Positions 24,963 to 32,597 of a stretch of 64,000 nt of DNA are shown here, in pieces. The notes under the pieces were generated by a model. It searched no databases, was not told the origin of the DNA, and was given only the letters and a program-made list of their open reading frames with translations. Position 1 is the stretch's first letter. The number at the start of each line of letters is the position of its first letter. This stretch comes from Pseudomonadota bacterium (lineage in GTDB: Bacteria; Desulfobacterota; Binatia; Binatales; Binataceae). The position numbers and the translations under genes were made by a program. The stretch lies in contig JAJPKA010000002.1 of NCBI GenBank assembly GCA_021323945.1, positions 186,001 to 250,000 of the forward strand, written 5' to 3'.

Positions 24963-26129
24963 TTGGCACAAACCATTGAAGGCGAATGCGAAGCGCGATT
25001 CGCCCGCGTCAGACAAGCCTTTGTCGAAAACTTCGAGAGACGCGGCGAAGTGGGGGCGGCCGTAGCAGTAACAGTTGGTGGGCGCCCGGTCGTTGATTTA
25101 TGGGGCGGACACATGGACGGTTCACGCACCCGCCTTTGGCAACGTGATACAATCGTCAACGTCTGGTCCACTACCAAGGGCCTTTGCGCCTTGTGTGCCC
25201 ATCGCCTGGCCGACCAGGGGAAGCTGGATTTCGAGGCCCCGGTCGCGAAGTATTGGCCGGAATTTGGGGTCGCTGGTAAGGAAAGCATGCCGGTCAAGTT
25301 CCTGCTGAGTCATAAAGCCGGACTTGCCGCGATTCGGACACCGCTCAAGCTCGAAGATCAATTCAATTGGAATAAAGTCACCAATGAGCTGGCGCGCCAG
25401 GAGCCATGGTGGCAACCGGGCACCAGGCACGGTTACCACGCAATCACCTTCGGCTGGTTGGTGGGCGAGGTTGTCCGCCGGATAAGTGGCAGGAGTCTTG
25501 GCACTTACTTTCGCGACGAAATCGCCACGCCGCTTGATGCCGACGCTTACATAGGATTTGGTCCCGAGCTCGACCCGCGCGTAGCTGAGATCCTGCCAGC
25601 CCCTGCGCCCAAGCCAGGCGAACCGAACATTTTGATGGACTTGCTAAAGGACCCGGAGTCGGTAAGCGCCAAGGCGATTAACAATCCGCCCAATGCGATA
25701 GCGACGGAGACGGTTAATTCACGCCCTTGGCGAGCTGCTGAGATCCCCGGTGCTAATGGCCACAGCACTGCACGAGCGCTCGCGCGGATTTACGGCGTGC
25801 TGGCTTGCGGCGGCGAACTCCATGGTGTGAGGCTGATCTCCTCCGGTAATCTCCCGCGATGCTATGCAGAGCAGTCAAAAGGAATGGATGAGGTGCTCAA
25901 AATTCCCACTCGCTTCAGTCTCGGTTTCATGCTCTCGCAGCCGGGCGCCGAATTCGGACCGAATCCGCGCTCCTTTGGACATCCCGGCGCAGGCGGTTCA
26001 CTCGGATTTGCCGACCTCGACGCAAAGATCGGCTTCGGCTATGTCATGAATCAAATGGGTGACTCGGCAACTTCGCTGATTGATCCGCGATGCGCAGCGT
26101 TGATCAATGCAGTGTATGCATCGCTGTGA
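24963..26129 (+). CDS. Serine hydrolase, beta-lactamase/EstB family
   Basis: A 388-residue serine hydrolase of the class C beta-lactamase-like fold. The SxxK motif is seen in VWSTTKGLCAL (about residues 68-78), the tyrosine motif in RHGYHAITFGWLVGE, and the third motif in FGHPGAGGSLGFAD near the C-terminus. No signal peptide is visible, so it is likely cytoplasmic and acts as an esterase (EstB-like) rather than a beta-lactamase. The start is TTG 24963 after a GAGG. The tandem-cupin gene follows 163 bp downstream. Confidence 0.88.
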   Translation: MAQTIEGECEARFARVRQAFVENFERRGEVGAAVAVTVGGRPVVDLWGGHMDGSRTRLWQRDTIVNVWSTTKGLCALCAHRLADQGKLDFEAPVAKYWPEFGVAGKESMPVKFLLSHKAGLAAIRTPLKLEDQFNWNKVTNELARQEPWWQPGTRHGYHAITFGWLVGEVVRRISGRSLGTYFRDEIATPLDADAYIGFGPELDPRVAEILPAPAPKPGEPNILMDLLKDPESVSAKAINNPPNAIATETVNSRPWRAAEIPGANGHSTARALARIYGVLACGGELHGVRLISSGNLPRCYAEQSKGMDEVLKIPTRFSLGFMLSQPGAEFGPNPRSFGHPGAGGSLGFADLDAKIGFGYVMNQMGDSATSLIDPRCAALINAVYASL

Positions 26130-26292
26130 CCTCAAGAGTACGGGCTGTGGTAATTTCAGCCGATGGGTTTTCTCCGGGCGAGAAAATTTCGAGCGCTATG
26201 CGCAACGGCACTCCTCACCAACGCTCGCGGTGGCCGCGGCGACGATTTACTCTGCAGAGACAGGTACGACAGAGCGGAAGGAATAGTGACGA

Positions 26293-27192
26293 ATGGCAGC
26301 TACAGCACTGACCCCGGAATCGACACGCGGAGCAGAAATGTATTTCGACTCGTTGGGCGCAGCACTGGTGCGGACCAACGAGCTCGATTGGATCGGAGAT
26401 GGTATCAATGGCGGCATCAAGATGCTGCGCATAAGCAGCGAGACCGGATGGTTCGCCGCGCTTATCAAAGGGCGTGCCGGCCAAGTCAATCCGCCGCACA
26501 CGCATATCGGACCGGCGTGCTTTTATGTGATCGAAGGGGGCTTTGACTATCGTGGCGGCTCAGCTCGGGCCGGAGACTGGGTCTGGGAGCCGGCAGGTGC
26601 CGTGCATCCCGCGACCAGTCATCCGGTGGATACTATCTACCTTGCGAACGTGTTCGGACCGGTCCTCCTACATGACAAAGATGGCAAAGAGCCGGCGGTC
26701 CTTGACTGGCGCTCGTCGCAAGCGATGGTCGATCGGGCAAAAAATCCCAACGGCGCCCGAATAAAACGGCCGCAAGGTTACTTCGATCCACTCAATGCGG
26801 CGCTCGTGCGGACTAACGAGCTTGAATGGATTGATGACGGGATCGGAAACCAAATCAAGATCCTGCGCATCAACAAAGAAACCGGTTACTTCCACATCCT
26901 AATAAAGGCTCCCGCCGGACAGGTAAACCCGCCTCATACTCACCTGGGACCGGCCGATTTTTACGTGTTGGAAGGGGGCTTCGACTACCGTGGCGGCTCG
27001 GCCCGTGCCGGTGATTGGGTTTACGAGCCTACGGGTGCGGTCCATGACGCGACAACCCATCCGATGGACACGCTTTACATTGCCAACGTATATGGACCAG
27101 TTGCTTTTCATAAGCCTGACGGTAGCATCGCCAGTATTCTCGACTGGCGCTCTCTACAGGCTTTGGCGGACCGAACCGCATCTACTCGTTAG
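26293..27192 (+). CDS. Tandem-duplicated cupin protein
   Basis: A 299-residue protein made of two homologous cupin halves, at about residues 16-145 and 160-290. Each half contains the matching blocks AALVRTNEL(D/E)WI, GQVNPPHTH(I/L)GPA, EGGFDYRGGSARAGDWV and a late HP(V/M)DT segment. The HxH and later Glu/His ligands are present in both halves, so both could bind metal. Members of this two-domain group include 2,4'-dihydroxyacetophenone dioxygenase-like and ChrR-like cupins. The strong similarity of the halves at the DNA level suggests a fairly recent duplication. The LLM gene follows 50 bp later. Confidence 0.82.
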   Translation: MAATALTPESTRGAEMYFDSLGAALVRTNELDWIGDGINGGIKMLRISSETGWFAALIKGRAGQVNPPHTHIGPACFYVIEGGFDYRGGSARAGDWVWEPAGAVHPATSHPVDTIYLANVFGPVLLHDKDGKEPAVLDWRSSQAMVDRAKNPNGARIKRPQGYFDPLNAALVRTNELEWIDDGIGNQIKILRINKETGYFHILIKAPAGQVNPPHTHLGPADFYVLEGGFDYRGGSARAGDWVYEPTGAVHDATTHPMDTLYIANVYGPVAFHKPDGSIASILDWRSLQALADRTASTR

Positions 27193-27242
27193 CCAATGAG
27201 CCGCAGAAGCGTTGAACGAACTGGCTTAGGGGAGCAGCTGAA

Positions 27243-28121
27243 GTGGATATCGGATATTTTGGAATAGGGATCGGCGCGCTTACTTCATCGGAATGGCTTA
27301 GGCCGGTGGCGATGGCGGCCGAGCGACTCGGTTTTGCCAGCATCTGGGCGCCGGAGCACGTTGTCCTCTTGGAGAGATACAGCTCAAAGTACCCGTATTC
27401 GACCGGTGAGTTTCCGATGCCGACTGATACGCCATTCGCGGATCCCTTTACGACACTGGCGTTTGTGGCTGCGTGTACGAGCAAAATCAAACTTGCGACG
27501 GGCATTTGTCTGGTGCCAGAACACAACCCGCTGGTGCTTGCCAAGACCGTGGCCAGCCTCGACCGTCTGAGCGGCGGCAGATTTATTCTGGGTGTGGGGA
27601 TCGGTTGGCTCGCAGAAGAGTTTCAGGCTTTGGGAATCAGCTTCGAGCGCCGAGCTCAGCGCACTCGCGAGTATATCGATGTGATGCGCAAGCTCTGGGT
27701 CGAGCCCAAAAGCTCGCATCATGGGGAATTTGTAAGCTTCCCGGAGGTGCAGAGCTTCCCTAAGCCTCACAACCGCACAGTGCCGGTGTGGTTCGGCGGC
27801 GAGACACCGCCAGCGCTAAGACGGGTTGGCGAGTACGGCGACGGCTGGATTGGATTTAATTTGTTGCCGGATGAGGCCGGCGCAAAGATCAAACGCATCG
27901 AAGAGATTTTGAAGGCCAACGGCCGCAAACGTTCCGACGTGCATCTCGCGGTATCGCCTTATACCAAACCCATCACCCGAGATGACCTTAAGCGCTATCG
28001 CGACGTTGGCGCCGACCAGGTCGTACTCCTGTCCTGGCGCCCTGCACCATCCGTAAACGATATGGTGCAGCGGATGGAGGAGATGGCGCGAGAGTTCGTC
28101 GAGCCGGCCGCCAAATTGTAA
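27243..28121 (+). CDS. LLM class F420-dependent oxidoreductase
   Basis: A 292-residue luciferase-like protein, the third in the window and closest in type to the one at 12075. Shared marks are FASIWAPEHVVLL, KIKLATGICLVPEHNPLVLAKTVASLDRLSGGRF, and ILGVGIGWLAEEFQALG. The GTG start has GGGGAG upstream. It follows the cupin closely and probably shares its transcript. F420 use is inferred from the family; the substrate is unknown. Confidence 0.9.
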   Translation: MDIGYFGIGIGALTSSEWLRPVAMAAERLGFASIWAPEHVVLLERYSSKYPYSTGEFPMPTDTPFADPFTTLAFVAACTSKIKLATGICLVPEHNPLVLAKTVASLDRLSGGRFILGVGIGWLAEEFQALGISFERRAQRTREYIDVMRKLWVEPKSSHHGEFVSFPEVQSFPKPHNRTVPVWFGGETPPALRRVGEYGDGWIGFNLLPDEAGAKIKRIEEILKANGRKRSDVHLAVSPYTKPITRDDLKRYRDVGADQVVLLSWRPAPSVNDMVQRMEEMAREFVEPAAKL

Positions 28122-28232
28122 ATGCCCTGAGAGCCCGTTACTGTCGCCTCGCTCGGCTCGTCGTAAACCTTGCGGTTTGGCAATGACCTCGCCGAGGGGC
28201 GAGCCGGCCGATAGGAGCTCAGAGCTCACGCG

Positions 28233-28832
28233 ATGGGGCGCGGGCGGGTACTAGTGGCAAGGAGTAGCGACCCGATAGCAAAGTTTCTTCGCTGGCTGGA
28301 CGATGCTCGCCAGCAGCCCAACCATGAGGCGATGGCCTTGGCTACTGCCGACCCTGAGGCGCGGCCCTCGGTCCGTTTTGTCCTGCTCAAGGGATTTGAT
28401 GCCCGAGGATTCGTGTTCTTTACCGATAGCCGTAGTCGTAAAGGGAGGGAGCTCCGCGCCAATCCCCGGGCCGCGCTCGCCTTCTATTGGCAGGCCATAG
28501 GACGGCAGGTGCGAGTCGAGGGTAGAATTGAAGAAGTAACCCCAGAAGAAGCTGACATGTATTGGTCGAGCAGACCAAGACAAAGCCAGATTGCTGCCTG
28601 CGCCTCAACCCAGAGCGCCCGCTTGCGCTCACGGAATTTCCTCCTGGCGCGAGTAAAGAAACTAGCCGCCCAGCGGCGCGGTCAAAGCATCCCGAGGCCG
28701 CGTGAATGGCTCGGGTTTCGGCTTCGTCCAGACGCCATCGAGTTCTGGACCCATCGCGAGCATCGGCTGCACGAGCGCGAGATCTATACCCTGACCGGTA
28801 AGCGATGGCGACGTAGTTTTCTCCAGCCCTAA
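28233..28832 (+). CDS. pdxH: Pyridoxamine 5'-phosphate oxidase
   Basis: A 199-residue FMN-dependent enzyme of vitamin B6 metabolism that oxidises PNP/PMP to pyridoxal 5'-phosphate. The FMN-binding parts RPSVRFVLLKGFDARGFVFFTD and SRKGRELRANPRAALAFYW are clear. The C-terminal block WLGFRLRPDAIEFWTHREHRLHERE corresponds to the PLP-site signature normally reading RLHDR. Length is slightly below the usual 210-230 because the N-terminus is short. There is no strong ribosome binding site before the ATG. Confidence 0.9.
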   Translation: MGRGRVLVARSSDPIAKFLRWLDDARQQPNHEAMALATADPEARPSVRFVLLKGFDARGFVFFTDSRSRKGRELRANPRAALAFYWQAIGRQVRVEGRIEEVTPEEADMYWSSRPRQSQIAACASTQSARLRSRNFLLARVKKLAAQRRGQSIPRPREWLGFRLRPDAIEFWTHREHRLHEREIYTLTGKRWRRSFLQP

Positions 28833-29288
28833 TGGTCGTTACAACTTGCCCAAACAGTCCTCAAGCCTGGGGTGAAGCTGTTCGCGGCCCCGACGATTCT
28901 TTCGGTCGAGGCTTATTGGACAGACCCGAGTCGCTTAACTTAAAAAGTCCGAGACCTCTTGCATCTGCAGCAAGGTAATCTTTGTCGCCCTCCGCGGCAG
29001 CTCAGACGCGCATAAACCCCGCGCCAACGAAGACGGCAAGGCCCGTAGTCAGATAGCTGACTCGCAGTCCACTGTAATGGGCCATACCGGTGACCTCGAA
29101 TCGATTCTCAGAGCGTCGCCTGGAAAGCGCGCGCGCAGTTCGAACCGAATAAGCTTGTGAGAATCAATAATACTGGAACCGGCAAGCTTATGGCTCGGAA
29201 TTGATTGTTCTGAAACTGGCTGCCAGACCCTAATGTGGCTGCGCTTGCGTAAATAGAATCGGCGTCGGGCGGAAAGTCTGCCTCAAAC
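28833..29288. other. Intergenic, no gene seen
   Basis: About 456 bases between the convergent pdxH and VOC genes. No protein-like frame and no confident RNA were seen. Confidence 0.45.
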
Positions 29289-29741
29289 TCACTTGTCGTC
29301 TCTTCGGAACCATTCCGCGGCACGGGCCAATGTCGGATAACCCGAACCTAGCTGGATGAGGACGCCGTGACTCGAGCGGGGAGATATAAAGCCCTCGTAA
29401 GAATCCGGTCCGAATTCACGTTCGCCCACGATTTTGATGCCTTGTTCTTTGAGCTGCGCTATCCGGACCCTGGAGTCGGGAACGTCGAGTGTAAGATGAT
29501 GTACTCCTTCACCATGCTTTTGCAAAAACGCTCGCAAAAATGAGTCTTCCCCCAAGGGCTCCAACAACTCGAGGGTAAATCCGTCGAGATCGAGTTCCAC
29601 AATTCTGTAGCCGGCCTCAGCATTCGCGTGTTCATACAAAAAACGAGCGCCGAGGACACCTTCATAAAACTTGCGGGCCTCGGCGATACTGTTTACCGCG
29701 ATTCCAATGTGGTCGAGTTTGCCAATTGCTCCTCCGGTCAT
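29289..29741 (-). CDS. VOC family protein, methylmalonyl-CoA epimerase-like
   Basis: A 150-residue vicinal-oxygen-chelate protein with two paired beta-alpha-beta-beta-beta units. The first begins KLDHIGIAVNSIAEARKFYEGVLGA and the second GVHHLTLDVPDSRVRIAQLK. The metal-binding positions (His in DHIGI, Glu in LDGFTLELLEP, His in HHLTL) are present. This arrangement matches methylmalonyl-CoA epimerase, which converts (S)- to (R)-methylmalonyl-CoA, but lactoylglutathione-lyase-like proteins are similar. It lies just downstream of the GST gene on the same strand (64 bp). Confidence 0.78.
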   Translation of the reverse strand: MTGGAIGKLDHIGIAVNSIAEARKFYEGVLGARFLYEHANAEAGYRIVELDLDGFTLELLEPLGEDSFLRAFLQKHGEGVHHLTLDVPDSRVRIAQLKEQGIKIVGEREFGPDSYEGFISPRSSHGVLIQLGSGYPTLARAAEWFRRDDK

Positions 29742-29805
29742 CCTTTCACCATCTCATCTGTGCGCTCTTTCACGTTACTGCCCCGACCCAGCAATTGGCG
29801 TCCTC

Positions 29806-30417
29806 CTACTCTTCAGGCCAGCTGGCACTGAAACTGGGACGAGCTTTCACGCGCTGCCACCAGGCCTTGAGATTGGGAAAATCGTCTGGAATAGAAAAGC
29901 CGCTCCTTTCGAAATTGGCCAGCGGCGGTATAAAGGAGATGTCGCCTAGACTGAATTCATCGGCGAAGTATTCTCTCCCTTCCAGTTCACGCTCGAGATA
30001 AGCGAAATGCTGACGTGCCTCGCGTTCACCTTCCGCGATTTTGCCGCGGTGCTGCTCACTGGGTGGCTTGCGCATCTCCCGGAAGATCTTGAACAAGGAT
30101 GGCATCAGGTAGGCGTCCGCGTAATCTTCGAAAGCTCTGGCCCGTGCACGCTTGGCCGGATCGCGCGGTAGAAGCGGAGGCACCGGATGGGTATCCTCAA
30201 GGTATTCGTTGATGATAGTTGAGTCGTGGACGATGACCCGACCATCGATTAACGCTGGAACTTTGCCCACTGGATTGATCGCGAGGTATTCAGGTTTCTT
30301 GTGCTCACCCGAAGGCAAATCGAGCCACGTGGTTTCCCATTGGAGCCCTTTTTCCAAAAGGGCAATGCGCGTCTTGCGCGCGTAGGGTCAAGGTTTATAG
30401 TCGAAGAGTCTTAGCAT
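29806..30417 (-). CDS. Glutathione S-transferase with in-frame TGA at the catalytic position (candidate selenoprotein)
   Basis: If TGA at 30388-30390 is read through, the ATG at 30417 gives a 203-residue GST starting MLRLFDYKP-U-PYARKTRIALLEKG. A GAGGA site lies just upstream of that ATG. The N-terminal thioredoxin-like domain continues with NPVGKVPALID and HDSTIINEYLED, and the helical C-terminal domain has SLGDISFIPPLANFERSGF. In this motif the residue before PY(A)RK is the Ser or Cys that activates glutathione, so TGA falls exactly on the catalytic codon (codon 10). Without readthrough only a TTG start at 30357 remains, which would delete the active site. Selenocysteine is the favoured reading; a pseudogene by nonsense mutation is the alternative. 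Confidence 0.6.
30345..30363 (-). promoter_or_regulatory. Candidate bacterial SECIS hairpin in the GST reading frame
   Basis: Read on the minus strand, GCCCTTTT, loop GGA, AAAAGGGC forms a perfect 8-bp stem with a 3-nt loop whose first base is G. The loop begins after 32 nt from the TGA at 30388-30390. These features fit what I recall of bacterial SECIS elements. A second, smaller stem (GCGCG / CGCGC, 30367-30381) lies between it and the TGA. Confidence 0.45.
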
Positions 30418-30484
30418 ACTAATCCTCAGAGGTTGACGCTCCACTGTCGATCGTTCGGCCGACAGCGGTTATTGCAAAACTCTA
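30418..30484. promoter_or_regulatory. Divergent promoter interval
   Basis: Only 67 bases separate the GST start (minus strand) from the hypothetical gene at 30485 (plus strand). Both genes must therefore start transcription here or inside one another. No clear -35/-10 pair could be assigned. Confidence 0.35.
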
Positions 30485-31036
30485 ATGAGCGCGATGTCAG
30501 ATCGTCAAGCGTCATCATCGGTCCGTGGTGCGCTCCCAGGCGGCCAGGCGGCAAAAAAAGCGAAACCCGGCGAGCCGTGGGAGATGCCGCCAATCATCAA
30601 GGTTTATGAGGCTTTTGGCGCGGTAGCCGACGGGCGTGTCCAGCTTCAGGACGACTGTCATGCGACCGTTATTTCGTCGGATTTCACAAGGACCTACCAG
30701 GTCGAGAATTCCACCGATTGTCGCTCGATTTCCTCCAACGACAATGCCTCATATTGGCAGGGCTACCTCGGCTATCCCGCAATAGCGATGATGCTCAAGC
30801 GGGGGCTGCTTCAGGCCCGCGAGGATGTGATCCAAGCGCTCGGCAAAATACCCTGGAAGAAATTGAACCGCCGGTTTCGCGGCGATTATGGTCGAACAAT
30901 CGCTGAAGTAATGCGGACCGTCGAGGAAACAACCGGGGTTGATCACCGAGTCATCGAGGCCGAAGCGAACGCCATATTGCAAGCACTTAAGAATCTTGCG
31001 CCCGTGCGCGGTGCCCGCCGCATACAGGTTCCTTAG
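30485..31036 (+). CDS. Hypothetical protein
   Basis: A 183-residue protein that I do not assign to a family. It has a basic, Ala/Gly-rich N-terminus, a central segment with WEMPPIIKVYEAFGAVADGRVQL and an unusually Ser/Asn-rich run (CRSISSNDNASYWQGYLGYPA). A helical C-terminal part follows (RTIAEVMRTVEETTGVDHRVIEAEA). No signal peptide or membrane segment is seen. It is divergent from the GST gene. The ATG has no clear ribosome binding site, and its end is tail-to-tail with the lipoprotein gene at 31033, overlapping by 4 bases. Confidence 0.6.
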   Translation: MSAMSDRQASSSVRGALPGGQAAKKAKPGEPWEMPPIIKVYEAFGAVADGRVQLQDDCHATVISSDFTRTYQVENSTDCRSISSNDNASYWQGYLGYPAIAMMLKRGLLQAREDVIQALGKIPWKKLNRRFRGDYGRTIAEVMRTVEETTGVDHRVIEAEANAILQALKNLAPVRGARRIQVP

Positions 31037-31572
31037 TAGGAGCGGTGAGCCTGCCACGACCCCTGCTCAATCAGCCCCCCGCCTTGGTAGCAGGTGTAGC
31101 CGCCGTTGATCATCTGATCTGTGTTGAAACCGGTATAAATACAGCTCGTGCCGTCAGGCATCATGACGCGAATACTAAGCCGTGGTCCATTGACCTCGGC
31201 CTCAATTACTTTGCCGGTATAGTTAGCATCGTAGCAGTCCATGTTGCCGTAGGCGCACGAGTAACGGCCTGTAAACCCACCACCGGGGGCCTCCAGTAGG
31301 GTTATGGTTACCTTCTGTTCGGCGTTGCAACGGCTTGGAAGATGGACAAAGGTGGCACATGTTGCCAGCGTCGTTCCCTGCCAGACACCGGAAACGTTCT
31401 TGGCATCGGCGCCACCGGAGTTTTGAGGTGTCGCCACCGTGACGGCCGATTGGCCGTCTGACGCACGCGGATACGTTTCGGAACTGCTACAACCGTATGC
31501 CAACACGAGAACCAACAGCCCGCTAGTTAGAAGAGTTTGTCGTGTACTGAAATATGATGGTCGGAATTGCAT
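31033..31572 (-). CDS. Secreted lipoprotein, first of two paralogues
   Basis: A 179-residue predicted lipoprotein. The signal peptide ends LVLVLAYGCSS, a lipobox with Cys at about residue 28. The mature part has NVSGVWQGTTLATC, then GGGFTGRYSCAYGNMDCYDANYTG and a C-terminal EQGSWQAHRSY. It shares the GVWQG, YxCAYGNxxC and E-Q-G segments with the neighbour at 31651, so the two are paralogues. Conserved paired cysteines suggest an extracytoplasmic beta-sandwich. Function unknown. Confidence 0.7.
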   Translation of the reverse strand: MQFRPSYFSTRQTLLTSGLLVLVLAYGCSSSETYPRASDGQSAVTVATPQNSGGADAKNVSGVWQGTTLATCATFVHLPSRCNAEQKVTITLLEAPGGGFTGRYSCAYGNMDCYDANYTGKVIEAEVNGPRLSIRVMMPDGTSCIYTGFNTDQMINGGYTCYQGGGLIEQGSWQAHRSY

Positions 31573-31650
31573 TAAATCCTTTAAAACACTGGACAGGTTG
31601 GTAGCTAGGCTCTGCGTCGTTACACCTAATGCCTACGGGAGGCGGAAAAC

Positions 31651-32130
31651 TTAGTAGCTACGCTCGACAAGGAAACCACCCTGTTCCATAGGTCCTCCCC
31701 AATGACACTGGTAGCGGCCTCGCAGGATGCCGTTTTCCGGAATCCCTGTAAAGCGGCACATCGAGCCGTCCTCGAGCATTACGACAATTCGTAGCAGTCT
31801 TGCAGTCATCTGCCCGTTTCTAATAACGCCGGTTTCGGCCAGATCGCGACAATTCTCATTGCCATAGGCACATCGGTAAGAGCCGCTGATCTGGACTCCG
31901 TTCTGAAACATTACCAACGTAATTCGCTGCATAGCCCCGCAGCGTCCGGGATTGGTCGTAGTAATTATGGGGCAATCGGCAAAGCTTCTGCCTTGCCACA
32001 CGCCAGTGACGTTACTCGCGAATGGCATCGTTGATCTACCAGGACCCGGTCCCGTCGCAATCTGTGTGCATGAGTGGGCGAGAGAAAGCAGCAGGACAAG
32101 AGGGAGTCGGCGCAAAAAGCATGCACGCAT
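31651..32130 (-). CDS. Secreted lipoprotein, second of two paralogues
   Basis: A 159-residue predicted lipoprotein from the ATG at 32130, which has AGGGAG upstream; the longer frame to 32163 does not. The lipobox is LLLSLAHSC. It has the same block order as the protein at 31033: NVTGVWQGRSFADC, ISGSYRCAYGNENC, then a final EQGGFLVERSY. The two are tandem on the same strand 78 bp apart and probably derive from duplication. The family is not recognised. Confidence 0.7.
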   Translation of the reverse strand: MRACFLRRLPLVLLLSLAHSCTQIATGPGPGRSTMPFASNVTGVWQGRSFADCPIITTTNPGRCGAMQRITLVMFQNGVQISGSYRCAYGNENCRDLAETGVIRNGQMTARLLRIVVMLEDGSMCRFTGIPENGILRGRYQCHWGGPMEQGGFLVERSY

Positions 32131-32332
32131 CGGAATAATCTCCCTATGAAGCGTTGCTTCCAATTGAAACTAAAAGGGCCTTACTCGCAAGCAGCAAAAT
32201 TGGATTGTCAAAACTCGGGGCCTGGTCGATTAGCTGTTAGTTAATAGGCGTACTCAGACGGTTGAAGCCGGTTCAGGTCGGAACCTAGCGATTTTGGGAA
32301 TCTTCGAGGTACTGGAGTTTATAACGCCTGCA

Positions 32333-32362
32333 TTGACCGGGAGGGAAAGTGGCGGATAAAAT
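32333..32362 (+). promoter_or_regulatory. Promoter of the initiator tRNA
   Basis: TTGACC (32333-32338), a 17-nt spacer and ATAAAA (32356-32361) lie immediately upstream of the tRNA, placing the start of transcription close to base 32368. Near-consensus sigma-70 type. Confidence 0.55.
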
Positions 32363-32367
32363 ATCGG

Positions 32368-32441
32368 CGCGGGGTGGAGCAGTCTGGTAGCTCGCCGGGC
32401 TCATAACCCGGAGGTCGAGGGTTCAAATCCTTCCCCCGCAA
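32368..32441 (+). tRNA. tRNA-fMet(CAT), initiator
   Basis: A full cloverleaf. The anticodon CAT lies at 32402-32404 in loop CTCATAA, with the three G-C pairs (GGG/CCC) in the anticodon stem that identify the initiator. The acceptor stem CGCGGGG/CCCCGCA has the unpaired C1-A72 also typical of initiator tRNA. The T loop is GTTCAAATCC. The CCA end is not encoded. Confidence 0.96.
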
Positions 32442-32534
32442 ATCCTCCTGCAGCGGGGCACATCCGTTTGACAAGGGGTCGCGTTCTTGCTAGCCGCGGC
32501 CGACCATTTGTCTCACCCTAAGGCGCTTCTTAAA

Positions 32535-32570
32535 GGTCGCTCGACCAATGGCCGAGCGACCGCTTTGGGT
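32535..32570. terminator. Hairpin terminator between tRNA-fMet and CobQ
   Basis: GGTCGCTCG (32535-32543) and CGAGCGACC (32553-32561) form a perfect 9-bp stem with a 9-nt loop, followed by GCTTTGGGTTT. It lies between the tRNA and the convergent cobQ gene, so it may serve both. Confidence 0.65.
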
Positions 32571-32597
32571 TTGACCAGTGAGCTCCCGCTGACCAAA

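Noticed and set aside
29806-30357. GST called from the TTG at 30357
   Set aside because: That start removes the first 20 residues including the catalytic position and has no ribosome binding site, whereas the ATG at 30417 has one; the truncated call arises only because TGA is treated as a stop.
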